The notes: generated by a model not told the origin, from the letters alone. Shown: positions 43,844 to 56,634, numbered from the stretch's first letter. The stretch: DNA of 64,000 nucleotides from Ganoderma boninense (GCA_002900995.3 CM035313.1:2914001-2978000), one strand, 5' to 3'. Numbers and translations: made by a program.

Positions 43844-44120
43844 GGCCGTGAGGGGTCAAGGATAGTGTACATCCTCTGCCTGGTCTGATCGTGTTTTTAG
43901 ACTGCTGCCGGTACTGCAGTGTACTTCTGCCCTCTGTGGTCACCCGACCTATCACGACTGATGATGACTCCCTTCGACTCCGCAAAAAGACTTTTTTGCT
44001 TGTATCTTCTGTACGGCCATAACGGTCGCAACGTATGTAGTTCGAGTGTAGATATTCAATACAAAACGTCCATCCCTTGCAGTCCTATCCAATTCTCCTA
44101 AAACACACGCCGACGTCCTT

Positions 44121-46917
44121 TCACGGGCGACGAGTCGGGTAGGCGAACAGGTTGAGCGCGTCGTCCGAGGACGGCTCGACGTACGCAGGGCGCACGGGGC
44201 TGCTGTCCAGCTCAACGTACGCCTTCTTCTCCCTCTCCCTCTTCCTCTCCTTCACTCTCTTCTCTTTCCCTTCCGCTTCATCGTCCGAGCTCGCGGAAGA
44301 CGCTCGCCCGGGCGTGTAGAACGGCCGCTTGCGCTTCGCGAGGGGCGTAGCGAACGCCTTCCGCCGTGTAGCAGCAGCGGCAGCCTCGCGAGCGCGCTCC
44401 TCGCGCAACGACACGACGTTCCTGTGCGAGTCCCCCACTATGCTCGCGAAGTCCGACCTCCGGCGCGGAGGGACGGGACCTGGGGTCCACGGTGCGGGCC
44501 GGGGCACAGACACAGATCCTGATACGGACACGCTCGCAGGCGATTCCGGGATCGCGAAGTTCGAGCACGGCACGGGGGCGGATGCTCGGGCTTTGGTTTT
44601 GGTTTTGGTTGTCGGTTTCAGGGCGGGTCGCTTAGGTTGCAGTTTTGCCTGCGCTGCGGCTTCGCGCTCGGCGCGGAGGGAGACGACGTTGCGCTGCGAG
44701 TCCGCGAGGATGGTCGCGAAGTTGCGCGTGCGTGTGGGGGCTGGCGTGGGCTCGCCCACCTCGCTGTCGGTGTCGGAGGAGCCCTCTGGATCGTGGTCAA
44801 AGATGCAGTTCTCCTTGTCGTACGAAGACGGGGATGGCGCGCGGGAGACTACCCGACTGGGGCCCGCCTCTGGAGCTTTCCGCTTCGAACTCGAAGGAGC
44901 GGAGGTCGACGTGGATGCGCTCCCCGCAAGCGACGCAGAGGAGGCCCTGGTGTGCGGTGCACCCGTTCCTGCTCCTGTCATGCGAGCGCCATCGAGCTTC
45001 CGCCGCTTGCTCGCGCGGACGAGGTCCTTCTCCCTCTCCTTCTCCCTCATGGCCTTCGCCTTCACAACTGCAGGGGACTTGACGACCCACGAGCCGACGA
45101 GCTCCTCCCACACCCACTCCTGCTCCCCGTCGTGCGCGCACCCGTACCCGTACCTGCGCTCCGGTGCTGCGCGCCGGGGCCCCCATAGCAGCGGCGCTCG
45201 GCGTCCTCGACGCGGTCCATGAGCTCCATCCGCAGGCCGAGCAGCTCCTTCTCGCTGCGGCGCTTGCTCGGGGAGCTCGTCTGCACGGGCGCGGCGATGA
45301 GCTCCTCGACGTGCTGCAGCGCGCACAGGTACAGTGACGCCTCGCACTGCAGTAGCCCGCGCGCGCGGAGCGGGCCCGCGAGCGCGTCGATCGCCTGCGC
45401 GCCGCCACCGTCGGCCGCCGTGGATGGGGGCGTGGACGGGGGTGGGTGGGGGTGTCGCTGGTGGGGTGGGAGAGGGGCGCGCGGAAGAGGGCGAAGGAGG
45501 GGAGGGGGAAGACGTGCGAGACGAGCCCGTCGAAGGTCGTGTTCTTGATGCGCGCGGCGCGGAGGAGGGACTCGAGCGCGGGGAGGGACGGGTCCGTGGC
45601 GGGCACCGCGGGGGTGGGACGGACGCGAGGCAGTATGCGGCGAGGCAGCAGAGCGAGTCGGCTAGGCACGTCGTTGGGGAGGCCGCTGGGTCGGAGCTGA
45701 TGTGCAGGCGGAGCGGCTCGAGGTGGACGAGGAAGTCGATGCAGGCGCGGAACTCGGGTCCGTCATTTAACGTGTGCGTTGGTGCAGGGTGTCGAGCATG
45801 GAGTTTACCCATTTTGCGAGCCGTTCGAAGGCGTTCGTGCGCAGTGGACAGGATAGTTCTTCGAGTGTTTTGGCGTGCTTAGATGGGAGCTTCTTCGTGG
45901 AGTGGGTGGCCTGTGAGACGGCGTGCGCGAGCCCGGCGCACAGCGGGACGAAGCACCCGCTGAAGTCGTGCTCACGTAAATCGCGGGCGAGTCTGGTGAC
46001 AGCCTTGGAGGTCCAAGCATGCATCTGCTCTGGATGCGGTTGTGAGAGCGAGTCGACGAGGATGCGGGTGAACGTTTGGTCGTTGATCACGGAATTTTCG
46101 TGGATGGCTGGGACACTGTAGGACGGTCCCGGGCGAGTGCACGTTTCGCGCAAAGAGGTGAGGAAGTTCTTGTGAGCCGGGTGGGTAAGGGGACACGCAG
46201 AGGTCGAATGGGGCCGGGGAACGATGGCCACAGTGAAGAGCGCGAGAAGCACAGTCTGTAATTCGGGTATGAGCTTGTGGGATAGGCAGACTTCAAGTAG
46301 CGCATTCAAGAGCGTCGGGTGGTGCGGGCATGTATCCAAGATGTAAGTTAGTGCGTGCGCGACGAAAGTGAAGCTACGGGGTCGTCAGCATTATGTCAGA
46401 TGCGAGGATTGATCTGTTCATACTGTCTGTGTTGTGGAGGTACGTTCTCATACAGTTCTTCGATAGTTCGTGAACGGACTTCGTCTTCACGGCCTGTGCT
46501 GTTAGGATCGTCGTCGACGGCAGCGTCCGCCTCTGACTGGGCCTGCTCTCCGACAATCCTGGCGCAGATGCCGGTTAGGGAGAGAATACGGGGTGGCACG
46601 CCTATGATGTCGCCGAAGACAGACTGAACAATGTGGTTGAATGCGTCGCGGACTTCATATATGCGTTTTGAGAGCTGCATGTTTTCTACGATTGCGCGGT
46701 CCAAGTGGAGTCTTGCACCAAATCGGTCGAGAGATTGTAGAATAGCTAGCGGTGGCACGTCGTCATTGTCTTGAAGTTTTCGAGACCCCGTTTGACGACC
46801 GTAGGTGACGGTGACGGTCGGTTTTGGTGGGGCGAGAACAAGGGAGTTGAGAGCGGTGCATTTTGCTCGTAGTGTACGGAATTGGCGGTTGACCTTGGAT
46901 ATAGTTAGCTCGGACAT
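44121..46917 (-). CDS. Unknown nuclear-type protein, divergent from MCM2
   Basis: Starts MSELTISKVNRQFRTLRAKC at 46917. The N-terminal two thirds look helical and ordered: ILQSLDRFGARLHLDRAI, PPRILSLTGICARIVGEQ, LLNALLEVCLSHKLIPELQT, AFERLAKWVNSMLDTLHQ, EFRACIDFLVHLEPLRLH, then ALESLLRAARIKNTTFDGLV and LYLCALQHVEELIAAPVQT. After YGCAHDGEQEWVWEELVGSW there is a basic, disordered tail with Lys/Arg clusters (KAMREKEREKDLVRASKRRK). This tail also has two copies of a motif DS[QH]RNVVSLR[AE]ER. It ends LNLFAYPTRRP. The basic runs suggest a nuclear protein. I do not recognise the family. Frame changes near 45430 and 45170 have no clear introns and may be indels. It shares a 298-bp promoter with MCM2, which hints at a cell-cycle role (inference). 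Confidence 0.65.
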
Positions 46918-47058
46918 GGGGTATCGCAACGAGCCACGAGATGTCGGTGTCGCGGCTGGCGATGGTGTGGTTGGGTGAAGGAGGAGGGAGATACGTGGTT
47001 AGAAACAAGACGCTCCTCGCAGCGGCGCCAACGGATGTTCAAAGGAGCTCAGCCACAG

Positions 47059-47064
47059 ACGCGT
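47059..47064. promoter_or_regulatory. MCB site ACGCGT (distal)
   Basis: Palindromic ACGCGT, 152 bp upstream of the MCM2 start codon and 142 bp from the divergent start codon. Confidence 0.55.
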
Positions 47065-47138
47065 CGGCAATCTTGTGATCCACGGGCGTCTCCCTGACGC
47101 GGTTGTGGCAAATTCGGACTCCGCCGCTAATGGGCGCG

Positions 47139-47144
47139 ACGCGT
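47139..47144. promoter_or_regulatory. MCB site ACGCGT (proximal)
   Basis: Palindromic ACGCGT, 72 bp upstream of the MCM2 start codon, in the context gggcgcgacgcgtcccgc. Confidence 0.55.
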
Positions 47145-47215
47145 CCCGCAAATCCTTGTCTCTCCTCTCCCTTCCCCTCCCAACCCCATTCCCCTCGGTC
47201 TCTGGAACAACGGAC

Positions 47216-50200
47216 ATGGCGGTGCGTCTTCCTCGACAGTATTCACATATATGCGCCTTCTGAACCCTCCTAGACTCCTCGTGGCGCGAAACGCCGTCGC
47301 TCGGTGACACCCCCACCCGGCTCCTCACCGCCCGGACCATCTCGCGTCGAACGCGACGAAGACTCGTCTCTTCCACCTTCCTCACCACCTGCACCCTTCT
47401 CCGACACCGATGACAGTATGGATGAACGCGATGCTGTCAGAGACATCAATGATGACCCAGACGGGGATGATGATGGAGAGGACCTCTTCGCCGAGGAATT
47501 CGAAGAGTACGTGTCCACTATTATGTTACAACTCACTTGTCTCTAGTGTCAAAACTTCGTCTTTATAACACCTCCCTGTCCTAAAACAGTATTATGCACG
47601 CATTCACCGCTGTTTTATGACGCTTCGCATGCGCCCTTGCCTTTCGAGATGTCTCGCGTGGTGGCGCACCGTTCTCTCTTCTTAACTCCGAAGATGTAGG
47701 AAATTATGGACCATACTGATGCGATATTTTCCAGTGACTATGCCACCAACGAACTTCTAGATAGATACTCAGACCGCGACATCGACGACGACGACAATGT
47801 CGAGGAAATCTCTGCTGCTCAGCGCCGCGCCGCGGACGCCAGCATGGCCCGCCGTGATCGTATGGAGCGTGGTGGAAGAAGACGTCGAGCTGCGGCCCGT
47901 GGTGTCATGCCAGACTTCCTCCAAAGTGATGATGCCGACGACGATGCCGATGGCGGCCTCTTGTCCGGTATGAAGAGGCGGACTCGCAAGCAGTACGACG
48001 AGCGGAGGGACGTGGATGATATGGAGGGTGTGGAGGACGTGCGTACTCTTATAACAAGTCTCAGGCTTTGACCCACAACGAACATCTCCAGGAACTGCCA
48101 TATGAGCAACTGAGTGATATCAAAGCCAACTCTATCGCAGAATGGATTGCAATCAGTCGTGTCCGCAAATCTATCTCACGCTCTTTCCGCATGTTCTTGC
48201 AGACATACGTCGACGAACATGGGTCCTCGGTTTATGGTCAACGCATCCGACATCTCGGGGAGAGTAAGTTGACCAACGAGATGTCACCGTCCTTGCCACT
48301 GATTTTATGCAGTTAACTCCGAGTCGCTTGAGGTGTCGTACCTGCACCTTTCGGACTCCAAATCCATCATCGCCCACTTCCTTCCTCAACTGTCCCACTG
48401 CCATGCTGGCTATCTTTGACGAAGTCGCGTTCGGTGCCATTCTGCTATACTACCCAGCCTACGATAGGATACACCCCGACATACATGTCCGCATGACCGA
48501 CCTCCCAGTCACTGTGTCGCTTCGCGACCTTCGGCGAGCTGATCTCAACACCCTAGTTCGAGTATCTGGGGTTGTCACTCGCCGCACAGGCGTCTTTCCG
48601 CAGCTGAAATACGTCAAATTCGACTGTCGCAAATGCGGCGCAGTCCTTGGCCCATTCTACCAAGACTCCACCCGCGAAGTGAACGTCAGTTACTGCCCGA
48701 ACTGTGAAGGCAAGGGGCCATTCTCGGTCAACTCAGAACAGGTATGTTTAAGGTTTAACATTTCTGGACGCTGTGGACACTAGGCTGACTTTGTACAGAC
48801 TGTGTACCGGAACTACCAGAGGATAACACTCCAGGAGTCTCCTGGAACTGTCCCCCCGGGTCGTCTCCCACGGCATAGAGAGGTCGTGCTGCTGTGGGAT
48901 CTCATTGACAAAGCTAAACCTGGAGAAGAGATTGTAAGTGGCATAGAACTCATCGCTCGCATGGCTGCGCTTATCAGCTACCGTAGGAAATCACGGGAGT
49001 CTATCGTAACAACTTCGATGCTTCGCTCAACGCCAAAAACGGCTTCCCCGTCTTCTCAACGATCCTCGAGGCCAACCACATCAACAAGAAGGAAGATCAA
49101 TTCGCTGCCTTCCGCCTTACTGAAGAGGATGAGAAAGAAATCCGTGCTCTCGCTCGAGACGATCGGATTCGCAAGCGCATCATCAAGTCTATCGCACCCT
49201 CCATTTACGGTCACGAGGATATCAAGACTGCCCTCGCCCTCTCGCTCTTCGGCGGTGTTCCCAAGGACATCAACCGAAAGCACCGTATTCGTGGTGATAT
49301 CAATGTCCTTCTGCTTGGTGACCCTGGTACAGCAAAATCGCAGTTCCTCAAGTATGTCGAGAAAACCGCACACCGATCCGTGTTCGCAACAGGTCAGGGT
49401 GCGTCTGCAGTCGGTCTCACTGCAAGCGTCCGTAAAGACCCCATTACGCGCGAGTGGACGCTCGAGGGTGGCGCGCTGGTCCTCGCCGACAAGGGCACCT
49501 TGTCTCATCGACGAGTTCGACAAGATGAACGACGCGGACCGGACGTCCATACACGAGGCGATGGAGCAGCAGTCGATATCGATCTCCAAGGCGGGCATTA
49601 TCACGACCCTGCAGGCGCGGTGTGCCATCATCGCCGCGGCCAACCCGATCCGCGGCCGCTACAACCCTACGATCCCGTTCCAGCAAAACGTGGAGCTCAC
49701 GGAGCCGATTTTGTCGCGGTTCGACGTGCTGTGTGTCGTGAAGGACACGGTCGACCCCGTCCAGGACGAGCTGCTCGCGCGGTTCGTTGTCGGCAGCCAC
49801 CTCCGCAGCCACCCGAAGTTCGACGCTCACAAGGAGGAGATGGAGGTCGGGACAACCTTGGATGCGGACGTGCGCCCCTTCTCGTGCTTGCAGTTTCCGT
49901 TTCCAAATTTCTGATATTGTGTTGTTGTTCCAGATCATCCCGCAAGACCTCTTTGCGCAAATACATCATGTACGCCAAGGACAAGGTGCACCCGAAGCTA
50001 TACGACCTTGACCAGGAGAAGCTATCCCGTCTCTTCGCCGACCTCCGACGCGAGTCACTCGCGACGGGTTCTTACCCCATCACGGTCCGCCACCTCGAAA
50101 GCATGATCCGTATGGCCGAAGCGAGCGCGAAGATGGCGCTGCGCGAGTACGTCCGGGGCGACGATATCGACCTGGCGATCTCGGTCACGGTGGGGAGCTT

Positions 50201-50675
50201 CGTCAGTGCGCAAAAGATGTCGATCAAGAAGACGCTGGAACGTGTACGTGCTCCATCCCGCTAGCGCTGCCTCTAACTTAGTGCGAGACACTGATATGAT
50301 GATCGTTGTGGCGCACTCGCGCGAACCAGGGCTTCCGCAAGTACCTCACGCAGGCACGGGACCACGAAGAGCTGCTCGCGTTCGTGCTGGGCCAGATTGT
50401 GAAGGAGAAGGCGCGGTTCTACCAATTGCAGCGGCACCAGCAGCCCGAGTCGATCGCGGTCAAGGTTTCAGAGCTGGACGAGCGGGTAAGTTTTTCGGTG
50501 GTGCTTCCCTGGAACATTAAAAGTTTTTGACGCTGAAATGACGCGGGCGTTGCAGGCAAAGGAGCACGACATATACGACACCGCGCCCTTCCTGAGGTCG
50601 AAGCTGTTCACGGCAAACGGCTATAAGCTGAAGGAGGGGACGATCGAGAAGACTTTCAGGCAGGGGAACGAGTAA
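47216..50675 (+). CDS. MCM2: Replicative helicase subunit MCM2
   Basis: Subunit of the MCM2-7 hexamer that unwinds DNA at replication origins. Exon 1 is only ATGGCG (47216-47221); exon 2 is 47274-47506. An acidic N-terminus and ELPYEQLSDIKANSIAEWI identify MCM2 among MCM paralogues. Zinc-finger cysteines are in CRKCG and YCPNCEGKG, Walker A is GDPGTAKS, then CLIDEFDKMNDADRTSIHEA (Walker B), AANPIRGRYNP (sensor 1) and the arginine finger LSRFDVLCVV. The C-terminal winged-helix part ends KEGTIEKTFRQGNE. Three frame breaks: a TTCC duplication at 48378-48385 (before NCPTAMLAIFDE), an extra T at 49500-49501 (before CLIDEFD) and an extra T at 49952-49954 (within QDLLRKYIMYAKDK). MCM2 is essential, so these are most likely sequence errors. 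Confidence 0.95.
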
Positions 50676-51188
50676 GCGATCAATGGAAGGTGTGTACTTA
50701 GCACGTTTGCAGCGTGGACGGCTAGCGGGGGTGGCTTCGCGGGTGGGTTATCTGTATCAGATATCGCCAATCTTTTTCTTGGGCGACGTATTGTTTGTGC
50801 TGCTGTCGTTACATTGTTGTCTGTTTTGTATGTCGTGTAGTTGGCGAATAGTGACTGTACACTACACCTCCGACGACGAGGAGGAAAAAGGGTCCGCGGC
50901 GGAAGGCAAAGTGTCAGCGGCTAGAGCGCCACAAGGGGGATGTCTGACATCATTCTTGGGATGTGGCTTTGTGCCTGGAGGTGATTGGCTGAGGAGACAA
51001 GGACGGTGAAGGGAGCGTCGGCAGCGCAGGGCCAAGCGACGCCGCTGAGCGTGCGGCAGAACATCTTCCCGATAAGAGCTCGGCCACAACACGAGGCTCG
51101 CTTGTTTTCTACCCAGCCCGGCCGTTTTCTTTCTCTTTCACCATCCACCACGACGTCGAGCCCTGCGACGACGGCGGCGACGACTCTC
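50676..51188. promoter_or_regulatory. MCM2 3' flank and ABC transporter promoter
   Basis: No additional gene. The part before 51189 is C/T-rich (ctttctctttcaccatcc), as is common just upstream of fungal start codons. Confidence 0.4.
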
Positions 51189-54100
51189 ATGGCCCCCTCC
51201 ATCCCCCCAGAGGCCCTGGAGCCGCTCTTCGTCCTCCGCGTGCTCTCCCCAAGCATCGTCCTCCTCGCCACGCTCTCCCTCATCGCAACGCGCCCCGCGC
51301 CAGCCCCTGCAAGCCCGTCCCCCATCACCTCCGTCGTCGTCGCCACGCGCACGCACCGCCGCGCCCTCATCTACGCGCTCCTCTCCCTGACCGGCCTCAC
51401 GTTCCTGCTCGACGGGCTCGCGTTCGTCGTCACCGCCGTCCTCCGCAAGGACTGGCCCGCGTTCACCGGCCTCGACGTCAACGCGGTCGTCGGGCTCGCC
51501 GCGTTCGCGGGCCTCGGCGCCCTCGGCGCGTGGAAGGACGTCCGCGGCGTCGACGTGTGGGCACTCAAGCGGTTCAAGGTCGCCGTCTTTGGCGCGCTCG
51601 CCCTCGACGTCGCCCAGGTCGTCCTCCTGGCTCTCGCTATCCCGCGTGAGTACTCGCTTGCTGCTTTCGGGCTTCTTTTTTTCCCTCTCTCTTTTCCCCC
51701 TGTCAAACGACGCGACGCGGGACCGCGGCGGCCTGGCGTTGCTACGCCGCTTGTGGTTAGCTAGCGGGCTGTTTCTTTGTGCTGGTGGGCTGGGCTCGTT
51801 TCCATGCGCAGGGCCTGTGCGACCGTGTTTCTCTTGTTATGTGGCGGTTGGGTGGTTGTCATTCCTTCGAGGTCCAAAGCGAGCACACGACTTGTGCTAG
51901 CGAGTAACATTCGGGACTTGCGCAACTGCCTGCCTTTGCGTGTTCATCTAGTGCCTTGCAACTGTAACTAACGGACTTGTCTGCCAGGGCCGCTATCTAC
52001 CGTCTACTTGCTTCATCTTACATTCCCTTCTTTCCGTGTATTACTACTTGTTCCCCTCCTCTTTGCCCTCGCTTTCCCCCGCATTGCCTATGTCCCTGTG
52101 GAGGTCTCGGACGAAGGGGCTCCTTCGGACAGCAGCTTGCTCCTGCCCACGCAAGACGCAGCAGCTCCCTCCGCGGGCCTCTCACCCTTCTCTGCGGAGG
52201 CCAGCAAGTACGGCACCTTCCGCAGCGGCCGCACGCTCAACACTGCGTCTGGCCCTACTACCCGCACTCACACCCCCACGCCATCCACGGTGCGCCTCCC
52301 CCCGCCAAAAGCTCAGGTGAGTGTGATTAGTGCCTTCTAGCGTGTGCGGGGTCGCTAAATGGACGTATGGCCTCATTTCCTACGCGTTCCTTCGCGAATC
52401 CACAGGAGGGGAAGGAGGATATCGCGCTGGACCCGTCGTGGCGCGAGATCTTCGCCCGGATCAAGCACATTGCGCCTTATCTTTGGCCATCGAAGAGCTT
52501 CGGGCTCCAAGTGCTTGCTGTGCGTATACCACGTTCACGGTCGTGTGATCCGCGGCTGAATCCCCCTGGTCCCATGCTTTGCTCGCCGCGCGTTCTCGCT
52601 CGCGCGTATTAGTTCCTGTGCCTACTGGTTATGCTGGTCGGACGGGTCGTCAACTTCCTCGTCCCATATGTCTTTGCTCAACTGGTGGGCGTCTTCGAGG
52701 AAGGCTCCAAGCAGTCGCCATGGCCGTACCTTGGCGCGTATGTCGGACTTCGATTCTTGCAGGCCACCGGTGGCCTCGCCGCCTTGCGCGACGTGAGTCT
52801 GGCACTTCATTTCGTAAATGAAGGCGCACGCTGAATATTGAACACATCCTTGCAGACCTTGTGGATTCCGTCATGCAGTACTCCGACAGAGGTGCGCAGT
52901 TTTGGATGTCCCTTCACGGTGAAATGGGGGCTGATAGGCCCCGTTGTTTAGAGATGTCGCAGCTGTCATTTGACCACCTCCTGCAGCTGTCATTCGCGTT
53001 CCATGCGCGTCGCAAGACGGGCGAGATTCTTCGCATTCTTGACCGTGGGGCTGCGATCAACCGCTCCTTCGAGGTGCGTGTTTTCGTGTTCTCCAGAACT
53101 ACTATTCTGTGACAGGGTGCTCATCCTGGCGTTTGACATGCGTAGACCCTTGTTTTCAATGTCCTGCCGACGTTTGTGGATATTGTCGCCGCCCTCTTCG
53201 CCTTCGTATACTTCTTTGAATGGACGCTCGCTGTCGTAATCTTCTTCGTGATGGCGGCTTACAGTGAGTCTGAACAGCAAATCCACGCATATGACTGTTG
53301 TCCCTGACGAGGTTCTGCAGTCTCTGCAAGCATTGTCTTGACGAGATGGCGCACGAAACTCCGGCGCTCAATGAACGACCGCGATGTGGCTATTCGTGGC
53401 ATTCACACCGACTGTTTGCTCAACTACGAGACTGTGAAGTATTTTCAACGGGGAGCAACACGAGGGTGAACGCTACAGGGAGGCTATCCGGCAGTACCAG
53501 ACCCTCGAACATAAGGTCATGGGTGAGCCTTTTCTCCAGAACCCGTCCGTCCGCCTCTGACGAAAAAAAATCAAAGTTTCCCTGAACCTTCTCAACCTCG
53601 TCCAAAACTTCATCATTGTACGTGCTTTTGCAAACCCTTTCGAGTATACCCAACTTACCGGTCATGGACAGACACTTGGTCTCCTCATTGGGTCTATGAT
53701 TGTCGCTATGCGTGTCGTGCGGGGCCAGTCGAAGTCGAGCGATTTCGTCTTCTTCATCACCTACCTCGCGCAGCTCTACGGTCCCTTGAACATGCTCGGC
53801 TACCTGTACCGCACGATTAACCAGTCTCTTGTCGATACCGAGCGTCTCTTGAAGCTGCTCAGCGAGCCCAGGGAGATCAACGACAAGCCTAACGCCCCCG
53901 ATCTTGTTATTGACACCGGCTCGATCGAGTTCGGTGAGCGTCTTGTTCTTGACCCTGACACGTGCACAGCGTACTGACCTCAAAACGCAGAAAACGTCAG
54001 CTTCTCCTACGACAACCGCACTACTGCCCTCGACGGCGTCTCCTTCAAGGTCCCCAAGGGCTCTTCTGTCGCTCTTGTTGGCGAGTCTGGCGCCGGCAAG

Positions 54101-55821
54101 TCCACGATCTTGCGGCTCCTGTATCGCTTCTACGACCTCAAGGAGGGCGAGGGCCGCATCTTGATCGATGGCCAGGACATTCGCGACGTCACCCAGGGTA
54201 GCTTGAGGAAGGCGATCGGAGTCGTCCCCCAGGACCCCGTCTTGTTCAACTCGAGCATTGGCTACAATATCGGGTGAGCTCCGAATCACACCTCTCCCCA
54301 ATGGACGCCACTCACGTTTCCTGACTGCAGCTACGGCAAGTTTGGAGCGACACAGGAGGAGATTGTGGCCGCCGCCAAGGCTGCCCAGATTCACGAGCGC
54401 GTCCTCACTTTCCCGGACGGTTATGATACAAGGGTGGGCGAGCGTGGTATCAGGTTGAGCGGGGGAGAGAAACAGCGCGTTGCTATCGCGCGGACGCTAC
54501 TGAAGGATCCTCCTGTCCTCCTTTTGGACGAAGCTACAAGGTTGGTCCTCATATCCGTCTTGTGCCATTCGTTCGGCCGCTCATGACCACCCTCAACGTC
54601 AGCGCGCTGGACACATCGACAGAGAAGGACATCCAGAAGGCGCTGCAGAACCTTGTGCAGGGGCGGTCGTCGCTTTCTATTGCGCACCGGCTGTCGGTGA
54701 GTGGTGTTCCTTATCAGAATGCGGCCTTCTTTTAATTGACGTCTCCCGCCCAGACCATCGCCACGGCAGATTTGTATGTGGACTTCCTTGCTCTGTCATC
54801 TGTCCGCGCTTCATTAAATTAACCTCTTCGTCTATTAGGATTCTCGGTCCTGAAGGATGGGCGTATCGTCGAGCAGGGCACCCACGCCGAGTTGCTCGCC
54901 CAGGGCGGCGTTTTCGCGGAGATGTGGGCGGACCAGATGTCGAGCAACGATGGGGCATTTGCACACCAGAAGCCTGCGGTTGTCACTGGCTTTGAGGTGG
55001 AGACGGCTCCTGAGGACGGTCCCACGGAGACCCTTGAAGAAACCACTGACACGCCACAACTCGGTACAGAAGAGGTCGCCCAAGATCCATTCGCCGATAG
55101 CGAGGCTACTGCTGTTCCCGAAGAGGCCGTCGCTGATGCCTTGAGCGCACCTGTGGCCTTCCCGGCGTCGAGCGATAAAGACCTCCCGGCCGATCCCTCG
55201 GTCACGAGCGCAGAGCAGGACCCTGACGTTCCTCAGCCGCCTTCTGCGCCCGTCGCGTTCCCCAGTGCCGAGGTTTCGGCTCCCGTCGCGTTCCCTTCAG
55301 ATTCTGCCGACAATACCGCCGCACCGGTTGCGTTCCCCACCTCGTCCAACAGCGCTGCTCCCCTCGCCTTCCCCACTTCCGCTGAGACCAGCTCCCAGCA
55401 GGAGGGCTCCGTCGCTGAGCGCGCCCCCGGTGTCACGTTCCAGGACACACAGACCCCAGAACGCACGGGCACACCTGACCCAGAGACGGATGGGAAGAGG
55501 CGAAGGACACTGTCGACGCAGGGCATCCAGCGCCTCGCGCGGCGCATCTCGATCACGACTCGCAGACAAGGTTCGGCGACAAACATCCCGTCAGTGAGCA
55601 TCCCCTCCATCCCCTCCATCGCGGGGTCGATCAGCGCAGCGCTGAAGCGGCAAGACACTGCGCGGTCGAGCACGGACGAGGGCAGCGTGCGCGACGGTGC
55701 TGTACCGGCGAACCTGAAGGACAGTCCCAGCGCGAGCGTGGCGAGCGAGGTCGGGAAGGCGAAGGGGTCGAAGATTAAGAAGGAGAAGAAGGACAAGCGG
55801 AAGAGCATGCCGCCGTCCTGA
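51189..55821 (+). CDS. HMT1/ATM-type ABC transporter (half transporter)
   Basis: Resembles the fungal heavy-metal-tolerance HMT1 group: an extra N-terminal hydrophobic domain (TMD0, from [19 protein letters not shown]), a six-helix ABC membrane domain ([74 protein letters not shown]) and one nucleotide-binding domain. The latter has Walker [11 protein letters not shown]-loop [10 protein letters not shown], signature LSGGEKQR, Walker [11 protein letters not shown] and H-loop SIAHRLS. Probable role: glutathione- or peptide-conjugate export into the vacuole; substrate inferred only from family. One extra G at 54846-54847 breaks the frame between ADLIL and [18 protein letters not shown]. The C-terminal tail (from about 55000) has five APVAFP-type repeats, then a basic end ([17 protein letters not shown]). 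About 17 exons. Confidence 0.92.
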
Positions 55822-56634
55822 ATGAGTATTGAGTACCGAGGAGGGGAGGCGCGATTCCGTTTCGCAGCCGCACATGACTATGCCGTTATCCCACCGTCTG
55901 CCACATGAGCCCGCGGGGCTCTCACCCATTGCCATGGCCAACGCCATCTCCGCCCCCGCTTGCATACTTCGACTGTTGATAGTCTTTTTTGCATACAGAC
56001 ATGCCCGTTCCCTATTCCCATCCCCAAGCCCACACCAGCCCCCCCCCCCTCTCCTCTCCGTTTACGTTTTACGATTCTGACGACACGCCACGACTCCGCG
56101 CACACGACGTGCGATATTGTAGTATACGACGCCGCACTGGAGCCATATTATACATCTTCATCTCTGCACTGATCTCTGCATTCCTGCCCGCAGTGCTTGT
56201 TTCTCCGTTTTTGTCGAGGCCGTGCGCCGCGTGATAGAATGGGGCTTGTGTGCGCGTCAGCGGTGCCCCGGGGCCGTTTCCCAGGATGCCGGCCGCAAAC
56301 TCTGTGTGGCAGGTGAGGCCGGATGTGGCGGGCGGACGGTTCTCGTGGGTGTTCTGGAATGGGGCCGCGGGCGGTGATTGGGCGGTGGGGGGCTAGACCG
56401 GGGTGTCGCAGGTCCGCGCGCCGATGGGGCCCAAATTGAGTTGCGGAGTGTGAAAGGGGGAGGGGGGTATATAAAGGGGGGCGGGCGGACGACGATCGCC
56501 ATCTCGCTCTTGCTCCGCCTCCTGCTTGTCCGTTCTCCGTCCCGGTTTCGTTCGATTTCGGTTTCGTCGGTTCGTTCAAGAGGTCCCCGCTGTAACAGTA
56601 TCTACCAGATCCCATCCCAATCGATTCCATCATC
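55822..56634. promoter_or_regulatory. ABC 3' flank and RRM-gene promoter
   Basis: No gene. The right half has a strong promoter look: an inverted CCAAT (attgg at 56377-56381), a G-rich run and a TATA box at 56468. A pyrimidine-rich leader follows, as for highly expressed fungal genes. Confidence 0.5.
56468..56475 (+). promoter_or_regulatory. TATA box of the RRM protein gene
   Basis: TATATAAA flanked by G runs, 167 bp before the start codon. Confidence 0.65.

Larger units (their letters stand above)
46918..47215. promoter_or_regulatory. Shared divergent promoter with two MluI cell-cycle boxes
   Basis: 298 bp between the start codons of the unknown protein and MCM2. It contains two ACGCGT sites, at 47059-47064 and 47139-47144. 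ACGCGT is the MCB element bound by MBF (Mbp1/Res with Swi6) at G1/S in fungi, and MCM genes are classical targets. No TATA box was seen. Confidence 0.6.

Noticed and set aside
53420..54394. 324-codon minus-strand frame over the ABC transporter
   Set aside because: Lies opposite conserved membrane and ATPase exons and across their introns; no recognisable domain.
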